Source of the DNA: Letharia columbiana
Taxonomy: Eukaryota; Ascomycota; Lecanoromycetes; Lecanorales; Parmeliaceae
Length of the DNA stretch: 64,000 nucleotides
Assembly (NCBI RefSeq): GCF_014066305.1
Contig: NW_023501088.1
Span: 238,501 to 302,500, forward strand
Reading direction: 5' to 3'
Both the position numbers and the translations under genes were made by a program. Below are positions 1 through 10,426 of this stretch, piece by piece. Below the pieces are notes generated by a model. That model saw only the letters and a program-made list of their open reading frames with translations. It ran no database searches and was not told the origin of the DNA. Every line of letters begins with the position of its first letter. The first letter of the stretch is position 1.

Positions 1-1139
1 TAAATAGTCTATTCCTTTAGATTAGTCGGAAGTTCGAGGTTTCTTAGAAACTATCGATATTATACGTCGATAGATAAAGAACTTCGCGGAAATCGTAAGA
101 CCTCTTTTTAGATTTATAAGAAAGATAAAATAGTAGTAAACTTAAGTAGAATAGTTATTCTTTAAGATTCTATATATTAAATATACTATAAAAACAAGTA
201 TATATAATATTAATTTAAGTCGAATTATTTATATATATACTAATACTTCCAATTTTACAGCTAGATATACTATTACGTAGTATTATACCCCTACGCTATA
301 AGAAGCTATTCTATTAGAAATTTTATAATCTTAGAAGTCTATCGTAATAGAAAAGAATAAGAAAATATCTATTTTATATAATTCGTTTACCTTTAGTTTT
401 ACTTAAAAGAAATACTCTATTTATAAGCGAGAACTCTATACTATTATTACGTTTTATAAAAAGTATAATTACTTATATAAGTACTTATATTAATCTACTA
501 TAATATATATTAATTATAAGCCTCTTATATACTTTCTTAACTTAGATCTTTATAAGAAAATCTATAGATATTAGACTAATAGATTTTATCGCTTAAATCT
601 TATTATTTAATATATATCTAGACCTCGAAATAAAGCTATCGACGACTTATCGAGAATCTTATTCGATATTAAATACTTAGAGAATATTATAGTTATACGA
701 GTATAATAGAAACTAGAGAATTATAATTCGAAATAAATCTAAAAGAACGATAAAGATAAATTCGATTTATTTTTAATAGTACTTATTAAATTAAAGTAAC
801 TTAAAGTCGTTAATAGAGGTACGCTATATAATATTTCTTCTTTCTTACTAAAAGCTATTTTTTATTATAAAAATTATAAAATTATCTATAAAAGCCTTTA
901 ATAAGATTAATAAGAACGTTAAGATTTAGATTAAAGCTTATCATAATAGTATCTAATTCGATAAAATCTACGAATTTCTTATTATAGAATCTTCGATTCT
1001 TATTATTATATTACTTTAAAAAGCTTTTAAATATCGAGTAATATAATATATTCTATAGATCTTTCGAGAAGATATATACTTATCTTATATATCGAAAGAA
1101 AAGATATTTATAATACTTTAGAAAGTTTATAATAAAAGC

Positions 1140-1770
1140 GGTTATTAGACTAAGACTAATACCCTAGCAAGATTATATAACTACTACTAACCTAGGAAAG
1201 TATAAAATATTAAGAAATATATTACTAGGTATCTTAAGTGTGCTAAGTATAAATCGGCTATTAGATCTCAGCCTTTATATTCTATCAAAATTATATATCC
1301 TTTTCAATTTATAAAAATAGATTTTATAAATCTACTTAAAATTATTAAAGTAAAATCTACTTTTATACTTATAAAAGTCTACTATATAAGTAAATTTATA
1401 ATTTTCTTTATTATTATCTCTACTAATATAGAGAACGTTATCTAATATCTTAAATTATTCTTTACTATATATAGAAAGCCTTATATCTATTATCTTAATC
1501 GCGATTAATATTTCTTTAATAATAAGTTAAAAGAATTCTTAAGATTTAAAGATATTATTATTATATATAGTTCTTCTAATACTTTTAAGAGTATAAGAAT
1601 AATCGAAATCTATAATAAACTACTAAAAGTAGTACTTTATAAGGATTCCCTTTATACTAAATTAAAATAAGATCAGCGTCTACTAAAGACTAAAGATTTA
1701 ATTAATATATAAGTTATTAAATATCTAGAAATCTCTTCTATTAGTATCCTCTTCGGACTACTATAAGAAG
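1140..1770 (+). pseudogene. Integrase remnant (H2C2 finger plus catalytic core) of a Ty3/gypsy-like element
   Basis: In the frame beginning at 1182 the text reads YY*PRKV*NIKKYITRYLKC, then AKYKSAIRSQPLYS, then YPFQFIKIDFINL. This matches the zinc-binding region and first catalytic Asp of gypsy integrases. Further on, LNRD*YFFNNKLKEFLRF, then YSSSNTFKSIRIIEIYNKLL corresponds to the second catalytic Asp and Glu regions. Stops sit where Trp is expected, and a Tyr sits where one zinc-binding Cys would be; both are C-to-T changes of the kind RIP makes. Nonfunctional; I describe it only as a relic. Confidence 0.75.
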
Positions 1771-2275
1771 CTTCTACTAGTATATCTACCTTACGTATAC
1801 TTTTTAAATATAATATTCCTACTTAGATTATAGAGCTAAAGAATTCTACTAGCTATACTTAAATTATATATTAATATTTTATTTATTAGATAAATCTTTA
1901 TAATATAATTAAGTAATATTTAAATTAGTAGAAGAAGAATATAGTTTCTTAATATAATAAGAAAATTAAGTAAGTTATATATTATATTAGCGATTTAATT
2001 ATATTATATTAAAAGAATATAGAAAAGCTAAAAGCCCGCTAAAGAGATTCGTTTCGAATAAGTAGATATAATAAATTCTATAGAAGATTCTTTACACTTA
2101 TACAACTCAATAGCTAAAAAATTAGATATATATTTCACGAAGATTATCTCAAGAAATTCGTTACTCGTATAGACTACCTCCTAGATCTTATTATTCTCTT
2201 ATTACTAGAATAGTAAACTACTTAATATCGCCGCTAGAAGCTTTTCTAAAGATATATACCTCTTATAGAAAGCTT

Positions 2276-2372
2276 TAGAATCTATACTTTCTCGGCGAAG
2301 AAGTTTATGCTTTCTTAGAAGTTTATACTTTCTCGAGAGTTTATACTTTCTTAGAAGTATATACGCTTACAG
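2276..2372. repeat. Short imperfect tandem repeat at the end of the retroelement remnant
   Basis: The unit AGTTTATACTTTCT with small variants recurs about four to five times at roughly 20-25 bp spacing. It may be a degraded LTR or 3' untranslated repeat of the element. No coding content. Confidence 0.5.
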
Positions 2373-2427
2373 AAAACTTCAGGAATAGTGGCTTTATTTT
2401 ATTCTTTTCTTTGGATGCAATACTATG

Positions 2428-3194
2428 CTAAACCTTTTTTTTTTAAAAAAAACTTTTTTTATATTTTTTTTTAATAATTTTAAAAAAAAAAAAAAATTTT
2501 TTTTTTTTTTTTTTGAAAAAAGTAAAAATGGGTTGTTTGTTGGTTCTTTTTTTTTTTTTTTATTTAATTTATTTTAATTAATAAGAAACCCCGGAAACCC
2601 CCCCCCCCCAAACCCAAAAAACTCCCCCCCCCCCCCCCCCCCCCACACTCTTCTTTTTTTTTCTTCCCTCCCCCCCCCCTCCCCCCCCCCCCTACACCCC
2701 CAAAACCCCTCTTCCCCTTTTTGCCGAAAAAAAAAAAAAAAACCAAAAAACCCCCCCCCCCCCCCCCCCCTTATTGAATTAAATAATAACTATTATTTTT
2801 TTTTACCATTTTTAAACATTTTTAAAAATATAATCTTTTAAAAACACCCCACACCCCCCTAATCCCCCTTTTGGGGTTTTTTATAGCCGACAAAAAGAGT
2901 GGCTTAATTTAAACCCACTTCTTTTCACCCACAACCCCCCTGCCCGGCCGGCGCCGCGCCCGCCCCCCCCCCCAAACCCAACCCCCTTAAAAACAAAACA
3001 AAAAAAATAGAACAACAAAAAAAAAAAAAAAAACAAAAAAAAATTGACAAAAAAAAACCCAAAAAAAAAAAAAAAAAAAAATCCCCATAATAATATTTTA
3101 TTAAAAAAAAAAAAAAAAAAAACAAAAAGACAAAAAAAAAAAAAAAAAAAAAAAAAAAAACAGGTACCCAAACCCCCCCCCCAACCCCCCCAAA

Positions 3195-3249
<55 letters not shown>

Positions 3250-3321
3250 AAAAAAAAAAAAATCAAAACAATTTGTTAATTTAGTTTCGGGGCCCAAACC
3301 CCATAGAAAAAAAAAAAAAAA

Positions 3322-3367
<46 letters not shown>
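2428..3367. repeat. Homopolymer-dominated low-complexity tract
   Basis: Nearly 1 kb of long runs of T, C and A, including A runs of 40-60 bases and C runs over 20 bases, with little unique sequence between. The strand bias shifts from T/C runs on the left to A runs on the right. It has no telomere repeat and no credible gene; apparent reading frames here are poly-Lys or poly-Phe artefacts. It may be a true low-complexity junction between the RIP-affected block and normal DNA, or an assembly or sequencing artefact. Confidence 0.85.
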
Positions 3368-3368
<1 letters not shown>

Positions 3369-3609
3369 AAATAACTTCCTCCCCCCTTTCTTCCGTTTGA
3401 ACGTGTACGGTTTGGAGGAAGCAAAGCAAAAAATATCCCAGTACGGGTTGTCGTGTCACACAGCAGAAAAGACACTCACGAAGGTGACAGAGCTATTGCT
3501 CTATCCCAACCTTGAGCTGCAATATAGATCGAGGAGTTCTTGGAGTCCGTTCCCGTCTCAGTACCTGACGAGCTTGACTGACGTTTGACCTTGTGCTAGA
3601 ACATCCGTC

Positions 3610-4065
3610 ATGCGTCACATGCTTCTTATCCTGTTCGCACTTGCTGCAGCGTCCATGGGCATCCGTCTTCCAGAAAGAAATCTCGCACAGCGTGACGACA
3701 TGCTGAACACTGGTCCCGGCTGCATCTCTTACACAGACCCTAGCGCCCTCCTGCAAAACCAAAACACTGTAACCGAACAGTCCTCAGGGGGTAGCCCGGC
3801 GCTCAGTAAGCTCGATTTGACCACCTGTCTCAATGACTATGGGTGCGGGAGCTTTTCCAACAGCTGGAATGGCAGTGTATGCGGGGGCAGAGGGTGGTTC
3901 AAGGGGCCACCTGATAGTAAGACCAGTAATTCCGAATGCTATCAGGAATTAGCTCCTTGGGTCCTCCTGAATGGTATCGAGGAGGGAAACACCTATTACA
4001 AGGCTATGTTTGGGAAAGATTGTTACATGGGGTACAACGATCCGGACCCGGGTCCATCTTCTTAG
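3610..4065 (+). CDS. Small secreted cysteine-containing protein, effector-like
   Basis: A single-exon 151-residue protein. Residues 1-17 form a signal peptide (Met-Arg start, then a Leu/Ala-rich core ending near AAASMG), so it should be secreted. The mature part is about 134 residues with six cysteines (C38, C73, C79, C91, C110, C138), an even number that allows three disulfides. There is one N-glycosylation sequon at N87, and the tail is Asp/Pro-rich. I recognise no catalytic domain or named family. Length, secretion, cysteine content and position just beyond a RIP-mutated transposon and low-complexity block fit the usual profile of fungal candidate effectors, but that role is inferred from context. 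Base composition is ordinary, so the gene itself is not RIP-damaged. It could instead be a small wall or antimicrobial protein. Confidence 0.6.
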   Translation: MRHMLLILFALAAASMGIRLPERNLAQRDDMLNTGPGCISYTDPSALLQNQNTVTEQSSGGSPALSKLDLTTCLNDYGCGSFSNSWNGSVCGGRGWFKGPPDSKTSNSECYQELAPWVLLNGIEEGNTYYKAMFGKDCYMGYNDPDPGPSS

Positions 4066-5130
4066 TAGGAAAAAAGTGTTGAGAAATGTACAGCGTCATA
4101 CAATTGGGTTTTGTTGCACCCGGATTCTGATGCTTCGCTACTCGACTGTGTACATAACTTATTAAACTTGTATCCAAACAATTGGATGACCAAGCCCATC
4201 AAGGCTATAATGCCGACATGTTGTTCGTCAAGATGGAAATGCGCTGGAGCGCTGTCAGGCACGGTTAGTGAACATTTAAATAAGAGAACGAGATTAGAAA
4301 TGAACCATGACATTTTGAGTAGGGCATGAATTGAGACCCAACGCTAGAACTTGGCCAATGTGGCAATAAAAATTCGGCATCCGTCTCATGGTATCTTCGA
4401 GACGGATTGCCCATGGCAGGAGCTGGGCACCTGCAACTCGCTCTCCAGAAACATGATGAAACCCAATGACTGGAGACTACAAACCTCATCTATCTGTTTG
4501 CAAGAAGAACAAAAGAAGGCCAGCTCGTACGGAGCATCCGTTATCGTAAAGTTCCAGTCTAGAGCTAATCAAGATACCTCGCTCTGAGGGAAATGCAGCT
4601 TCCAATGAGAGCAACCTGAGACTCAACAATTGTTATGTAATTTCCAATCTAGGCATTCCCCCAACGGCGAAAAGGCGTGGACAGCAATCAGTTTTGCACG
4701 CCTCAGAACGATTGATCTACTACTCGTATCGGCTTCGTTTTTTGTTTTCAACGTCATTGTCAGGAGTTGTCGGAAAAATGGTCAGGAAAAATGGTACCTA
4801 GTCTAAGATCTTGAGAATAGAAAATCCTTCTTTTGAACGTCAAACTTGGACAAAACCGCGGGCGCGGAGTCGCTAGATGTGATGATGTTGAAATTGAAAA
4901 ACGAGGCCGACAATTAGATCTCTCGTTGCTCACTAAGATTATCCTGTGATTCCCTGGAATGCAGCAGGGTGTCTGAGGAAGTCGACTTGAGTATTCTAAC
5001 CCGACTAGATGCTTCATGGTGCAGGGCCACAATCTGGCTATGGGCTAGGACGGTGAGAAAATATGTGCTGGGGCGCGGGCTTCCCAGTAGTGAAAAGCTT
5101 GCCGAGTACTGGTTTTTGAATGTTTAATTT
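4066..5130. other. Gene-poor intergenic sequence
   Basis: No reading frame here has a family signature or convincing coding pattern; the short frames overlap on both strands and look random. I see no RNA gene or repeat. Confidence 0.5.
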
Positions 5131-5344
5131 CAGGGAGACCCCCTAAAACCCCTCGGCTTTGGCTCTCCGTCTCCGAGGGCTTCTATCGGAGGGGCTGTCA
5201 AAGCAAGCTCGAAATTTGATTATTTTAGTGATATTTGATTGATTTCGAGCTTGCTTTGACAGCCCCTCCGATAGAAGCCCTCGGAGACGGAGAGCCCTTA
5301 AAGAGCTCCGAAGGGTTTAAGGGATTTTAAGGGGTCTAACCCTG
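5131..5344. mobile_element. Palindromic MITE-like element with terminal and internal inverted repeats
   Basis: The element begins CAGGGAGACCCCCTAAAACC and ends, in reverse complement, CAGGGTTAGACCCCTTAAAA, so the termini are imperfect inverted repeats. Inside, 5161-5215 is the exact reverse complement of 5242-5296: a perfect 55-bp inverted repeat around a 26-bp AT-rich spacer (5216-5241). There is no coding capacity. A transcript or single strand would fold into a very stable hairpin. I see no clear target-site duplication. Calling it a miniature inverted-repeat transposable element is inference from structure. Confidence 0.75.
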
Positions 5345-5370
5345 AGAATCGAGAGAGATAGTTGATATAC

Positions 5371-5475
5371 TCAGGGGGAGACCCCCTGAAACCCCCCTGA
5401 CCCTCCGGGGGCTCTCCGAGGGCTCTCCGAGGGCTCCTGCCGGAGGGGCTCTTCTCGCAAGCTCGATAATTTGAA
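5371..5475. repeat. Partial second copy of the palindromic element
   Basis: Starting at CAGGGGGAGACCCCCTGAAA this segment repeats the left end of the neighbouring element: the same terminal motif, then GGCTCTCCGAGGGCT, here doubled, then GGAGGGGCT and GCAAGCTCGATAATTTG. It lacks the right arm. A truncated or half insertion about 25 bp from the complete copy suggests nested insertion or local duplication. Confidence 0.65.
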
Positions 5476-6208
5476 TAAAAATCTTAGTTTTTAGTATATT
5501 TTTTACGAATACTTTATCAAATTTCGTCTTCGCTACTTTATTTGAAAGCGTATAATTAACTCTATAACTCTATAAATTTACTTTATTATCATTTATTACG
5601 TAACGTTAAAGGAATTAAATAGAATAAATTGATAAAGTTGATGTTCGAGGTTCAGCCTTATGGTGCTTCCTCTTTTGGACGTACCCGTGTTTAGAACGAA
5701 AATGAAGAAATAAGGTGTGTTTTAGACTAGAAATCGAGGAATTCGAGGATCTGATTGGTCACTAGCCTCTTAGCGTAGAAGCCATTTGGGATTTCAAGTC
5801 TTGAGCATTGAGAAAGCAAGCTTTCCAATAAAACTGGGTGAGTCTGATTGGTCAACTTGGGATTTGAGCTAAGCCCGTTTGAACAAGGCTGCGCGGAGGT
5901 TTCCGCTCTTGAAATCGGACCTAGGTACTCAGGTACTTTGCAACCCTCAAACCAATAGTCTTACATGCGTCATTGTTGACTTTGAATCCCAGTGTCCCTC
6001 CCTCCCAGTCATCTTCACGGTACCTGAGCTCCACGGGATCGAGGAAGATGACACAGCCGGCCCAGAACCAAGATGCGACTACGGGAGAGGAGATCGCAAG
6101 CACAACAGTCCCCCCAAAAGGCACACTTCCCGAACGGAACGCATGTACTCCCCCCAGATCCTCGCTTTACGTACCTTCTGCTGACCTGTGTTTGCAGTCA
6201 GTGACCTT
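5476..6208. other. Intergenic region, AT-rich left half, promoter side of HNT3
   Basis: 5476-5640 is AT-rich and possibly RIP-affected. From 5640 base composition becomes normal. The phrase TCTGATTGGTCA or a close variant occurs near 5750 and 5850 (CCAAT-box-like in reverse). A frame at 6048-6169 is open but would need a 27-bp intron to join HNT3, which is too short, so I do not include it. Confidence 0.4.
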
Positions 6209-6967
6209 ATGTCTCCCAAAAAACCTCCTCCTTCAAAGAAAGTGCCCCCGTTGGACACTCCTCACTCTGACCCAGCTCGAACAACAACCTTCCTGGGCCG
6301 CGACGGTCTAGGCGCCTATATTGCTTCCCCTGCTTCCTTCCCTACTTCAAGGGTTATATACCATGATGAGAAATGGGTCGTAATCAATGACCTCTTTCCT
6401 AAATCCTCCGTTCACATTCTGCTCCTACCACGCGACGCTTCAAAACAGCTGCTGCACCCTTTTGAAGCTTTTAGGGATCTGGACTTCTTGAAAGACGTGC
6501 AAGCCGAGGTGCAGAAGCTACGAAGACTGGCAGCGAAAGAATTGCACCGACGCTACAGCAAGTATTCCGCTCTTGATCAAAAGCGCCAGAAAGCTATTGA
6601 TGCTTTAGACGGAGACAGCGATGGCGAATCCCGACATCTGCCCATCGGACGTGATTGGTCACAGTCAGTCATCTCCGGTATACATGTCGGTCCTAGCATG
6701 AATCACCTGCACATCCACATCCTATCCGTCGACAGGCATAGCGAATGTATGAAACATAAGAAGCATTACAACAGCTTCTCAACGCCCTTCCTGATCGATG
6801 TCGAAGACTTTCCGTTGGATAGACAGGACAGGAGAAGACATCCGAGCAAGGAACGCTATATGGAACGCGACTTGAAGTGTTGGAGATGTGGCAAGGTGTT
6901 CGGGAATAAATTCTCAAGATTAAAGGAACATCTCGACGAGGAGTTTGAGGAGTGGAAGAGAGAATAG
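6209..6967 (+). CDS. HNT3: Aprataxin-like DNA-adenylate hydrolase (HIT domain plus C2HE zinc finger)
   Basis: A 252-residue single-exon protein. It should remove 5'-AMP from abortive DNA ligation intermediates in the nucleus, as Hnt3/aprataxin does. The N-terminus is Pro/Lys-rich; a HIT domain follows from about residue 30 (LGAYIASP, then VINDLFPKSSVHILLLPRD) to the histidine triad HLHIHIL encoded at 6704. The C-terminal zinc finger has the pair CWRCG at 6878 and the downstream H and E (LKEHLDEEFEEW). Length and domain order match fungal aprataxins. I chose ATG 6209 because MSPKKPPPSKK resembles the usual short basic leader; only non-ATG extension is possible in frame just upstream. The neighbouring gene IRC22 converges from the right, 286 bp away. 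Confidence 0.9.
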   Translation: MSPKKPPPSKKVPPLDTPHSDPARTTTFLGRDGLGAYIASPASFPTSRVIYHDEKWVVINDLFPKSSVHILLLPRDASKQLLHPFEAFRDLDFLKDVQAEVQKLRRLAAKELHRRYSKYSALDQKRQKAIDALDGDSDGESRHLPIGRDWSQSVISGIHVGPSMNHLHIHILSVDRHSECMKHKKHYNSFSTPFLIDVEDFPLDRQDRRRHPSKERYMERDLKCWRCGKVFGNKFSRLKEHLDEEFEEWKRE

Positions 6968-7253
6968 GGGAAAGGAACAGCATGCTGGCAACTGGCGCCG
7001 AAGCGAAACGCATTGCATTGCTAAGTTTGTGTGCATTTATTGGGGCTGAGCTGGTGGAACGGTCTCCCAATCATAGAGGCAGTAAAATACACATCTTCGT
7101 CGCTACCGAGCTCTAGAGCATGGAGCCTTTCTACCATACGTAGCATGCCAAACTCGTACACATTTTGTACACTGATGGTCCATGTTGTGACCTCTCAAAT
7201 ACCGCAGTCTTCGGGCGGAGTCTAGGTCGTTGCTCGGTCAAGACAGAAACATC

Positions 7254-8189
7254 CTATTCAGGCTGCTTGCTCCTGCTCTTGGGTCTCCCACTACTCTTGA
7301 TTTTCTGAGCCTGAGGCCTGTTGATGTGGTGCGCAGGGATCCAGCTTTCATCATACGCTTTCGCGCTAGAAGTAACCGCAGGTCCATCGGCTCCCACAAC
7401 AGAAACCTGATCCGCGGGATCAACTTTCTTCGACTGGCCAGATGATTTCTTGGCCCGTTCACCGCCTTTTCCTCCGCGACGCTTCTGTGGGAAGAGGGTG
7501 CTGATCCAGGTGCTGTATATGAAGTAGCATGTGCCTCCAAAGGCGGCACCGAGGAATAGGTAGAGAAAGACGCTACAAGATGTCAGCGTCGAACATCCCC
7601 GAGGTATCAAAACAACAGGTAGGTGATACTAACATTTGTGGATCGAAGATGCTAGTATCGGGCTCGACAATGCTGACGGTCTCGTTGAACGCCGGCAGAG
7701 TGTATGGAGTCCCTTCGCTATCGGTGACCACAGCCGCCAGATTGAGTTTCAAGTCCTGTGGCTGAAGCTCCGTAGCAAAACTGTAGCTGATGCTCTCGCT
7801 CTGGCCAGCGGGAATCTCCACATTGTACCTCGTGGTCGTCAGGTTACGGACAATTTGTGGGCCCTGTTGAGGAAATGCAGTAGTCCAAAGACTGCCTCCA
7901 ATGAAGGCGACGCTGACGGGTTCTGGCTCTTGGTTGGAAAAAGAGAGGAGAGCTTGGGTCGGGTGACCGTTGACTAGCTTGATGCCGAAAATCTCCGACG
8001 AGGGAAATGACGTCGAGATCTTGACAGCTATGCTAGGGGAGGTGGATGGGTTTTCGACTTCTTCATCTGCCTGTCCGAGAAGTTAGCTTGCGACCAGGTG
8101 GCTTCTGGCAAGAAGCGTACATCTTGTGCAAAGGCGCCACTGAATCGTAACGCGAGCAACGCAACTGTAGCCAGAGAGGCGTATCCCAT
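7254..8189 (-). CDS. IRC22: Irc22 / TRAP-alpha-like ER membrane protein
   Basis: Three exons: 8189-8121, 8070-7634 and 7572-7254, separated by 50- and 61-bp introns (branch site GCTAAC in the first). The product is 274 residues. It has a signal peptide (MGYASLATVALLAL to about A21), a lumenal beta-domain (GIKLVNGHPTQALLSF, VAFIGGSLW, SYSFATELQPQDLKLNL, NETVSIVEPD), one membrane span around residues 170-190, and a basic cytosolic tail (FPQKRRGGKGGERAKK, KVDPADQV, KAYDESWIPAHHINRP). This is the fungal Irc22 family, related to the alpha subunit of the translocon-associated protein complex at the ER. The exact cellular role in fungi is poorly defined. It is divergent from the next gene, with 343 bp between start codons. 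Confidence 0.92.
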
Positions 8190-8532
8190 GATGTTGGAAG
8201 GTATGTGGAGCAAAAAGCTGTTTTTGCAACTGTCCAAAATTGAAGAAAAAAGGTCGCTTCATTGGCGTGCAAGGGCCGATTTCTTTTTCGATGATTACAT
8301 AAGCGAAGCTAGCACCAGCCCTATCAAATTCACGTCTCGTTATGTACGCGCTGAAACTATTTATGCAGGTATCCTGTTTCTTCCACAACACCATCTCTCC
8401 CGCTCTCTTGAATCATTCAAAAGGTTTGCCATCTTTCACACAATCAATCTCGGCCTTTGTACTCTTCATCTCCTCAATCTCTTTCCGTTAATCTAAGGGG
8501 CCTGCCACCCATTTTCTTGACGGCTTCACAAC

Positions 8533-10426
8533 ATGGCCACCGAGGGGAACATCGCTCTTCGGCAGCGATACGACCTTTTGAAGGGCGCAGAACACCATAA
8601 AAACGCTCTCATCGAGGAACTTTTACGCCGTCTAGATGAACTTACTGAGGATTTTCACCAAGAAAAGCTGGATCATGCCCGGGAATCTCACTTTAATCGT
8701 GAAGTTCAGCTCCAAGAAATCCAGTTGCGAGACGAGCTGCGTAAATACAAAGCTCTCATGGTAAGGGCGAATGCCATTCTCTGATGCATATAGCATGGGG
8801 TGCAATCCGAAAAGGATAACAATTCTGACCATTCACAGGACCGGGATGCTTTTATCCTGGTACTAATAGATGGTGATGGCATGATTTTTGACGATAGACT
8901 TGTTCAAATTGGCGAGGCTGGGGGACGAGAAGCCGCTGGTCTGCTCTGGAACGCGGTCATGGACCATTTCCAAACCGACACAGACTTACCATCCGACGTT
9001 AAAATTGTCACAAGGATATATGCCAATCTGAAAGGCCTTGGCGATGTCTGCAAAAGGTCAGGTATATTAACTACGTCGTCCGCGATTGAGGACTTTGCGC
9101 GAGGATTTACCGGAAGCAAGCAATTATTCGACTTTGTGGATGTTGGTGTTGGTAAGCCAAACCTTTGAGCTACTCTCTTTCAAACTCGAGCATGTATCCG
9201 GGTTGCAATGCATATTTCGGGAGTGTCATGCTCTTTAGGAGTTTAATGGCTCAGTAGTTGTGTCGAAAGGGGATACTGATCCAGACATCTTGTAGGTAAA
9301 GACCGTGCTGATGACAAAATATCTGGTGAGTTCCAATTACGATCGTCAGCTCGAGTGGCTCACAATTCTCCAGAAATCTTCAAGCTTCATCTCTACGACT
9401 CTCACTGCCGGCGCATTCTCTTTGGATGTTCCCACGATAACGGCTACGCTCGATTACTGGAGGATGTTCCTGATAAACCAATTCGCGATCAGATTACCCT
9501 TTTGGAAGGCGTTCCATTTGAAAGAGAGCTATTCCAGCTGAAATCAACCTATCGTACAACAAGATTCGAGGGACTGTTCCGTGCTACAAAAATCAACGTT
9601 TACAATCAACAGTATCCTCAGCCCCCGGGGTTACCACCGCCTCAAGTGCAGCTAACAGCGGGATTACCCCCCTACCAGTCACCATATCAACCGGGCATTG
9701 CACGTACAATCTCCGCATCGCCCTCGGCGCCACTGAATCCAGCGGCTCCCACATGGGCTTCCGCCGCAATGACGGCGCCTTCCCAAATGGCTTCACCCCC
9801 CCCCACGCCTCAGCCAACTGCAAATGTCACCAAGCAAGTGCTTCGCAACCGCTACGGCCAGCGGATCGACACTATCATGTCCTACGATCCAAATGAAGTC
9901 AAGCGCATCAAAAAACTCAAGATGTGTAACGTCCGTAAGTAGATCACTGAAGTTCGCATAATTGTCATCATTGGTAGTTGGACGCTTCCACCTTCAACCG
10001 CCCTGAATTTGATCTCGAACTTCGGTTCTATGCTGAAGGGGAACGCTGACTCGGTGATCTCCAGACTTTTTACGAGGTGATTGTCCTTACGACCCATGTA
10101 CCCACGATCATTTCTACAAACCCAACAAGAACGAGATGGCGACGCTCAAGTATGTAAGTCGTATGACGCCTTGCAAATTTGGTAGCGAGTGTGATGATCT
10201 GAAGTGCATATACGGGCATCGATGCCCCAACGATGTCGAAGGTATGTACCCGGTCTCCTTCAACCTTACCTTTTTTGAAAAATTTCCAATTATTGCAGTC
10301 CGCGTGCTAACCTGGGGCCATAATGTAGGAAAGAAGGATTGTCGTTGGGGTGAGAATTGCCGCTTTGAGAGGGAGTTGCATGGGCTCGATAGGGCCGTTG
10401 TCAAGACTCTGAAAGTAGGAAAGTAG
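8533..10426 (+). CDS. CCCH zinc-finger protein with N-terminal coiled coil
   Basis: Six exons: 8533-8760, 8839-9151, 9296-9325, 9374-9934, 10065-10241 and 10329-10426 (introns 78, 144, 48, 130 and 87 bp), giving 468 residues. Residues 5-75 are a charged coiled coil. Then comes a conserved globular region (AFILVLIDGDGMIF, RIYANLKGLGDVC, DDKISEIFKLHLYDSHCR, GCSHDNGYARLLEDV) with an Asp-rich start like NYN/PIN-type nuclease folds; that likeness is my inference. A Pro/Ala-rich linker follows, then CCCH fingers: CNVHFLRGDCPYDPCTHDH, CKFGSECDDLKCIYGH, and a last partial CRWGENCRFERELH. The exon joins restore the Cys spacing exactly, which supports the model. It probably binds RNA; the family is widespread in Pezizomycotina and largely uncharacterised. 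The 30-bp third exon is unusually short. Confidence 0.85.

Larger units (their letters stand above)
1..2400 (+). mobile_element. RIP-degraded LTR retrotransposon remnant
   Basis: The stretch is very AT-rich and no frame stays open for long. TpA steps are everywhere, CpA and TpG are scarce, and CpG is kept. That pattern is the mark of fungal repeat-induced point mutation. Reading through the stops on the + strand recovers Ty3/gypsy-type integrase text near 1180-1765 and a basic C-terminal segment near 2040-2190 (RDSFRISRYNKFYR, then YIFHEDYLKKF). I could not find LTRs or target duplications; the 5' part probably lies outside the window. The element cannot be active. Upstream gag/RT identity in 1-1100 is inferred only from position. 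Confidence 0.8.

Noticed and set aside
3044..3325. Lys-rich frame in the homopolymer tract
   Set aside because: It is a translation of A runs with few other residues; no family and no promoter context.
2428..3367. Possible telomere or subtelomere end
   Set aside because: No TTAGGG/CCCTAA repeat; the runs are plain homopolymers and normal genes follow on one side only.
6048..6169. Open frame that might be a first exon of HNT3
   Set aside because: Joining it needs a 27-bp intron, below the size range of real introns in this window.
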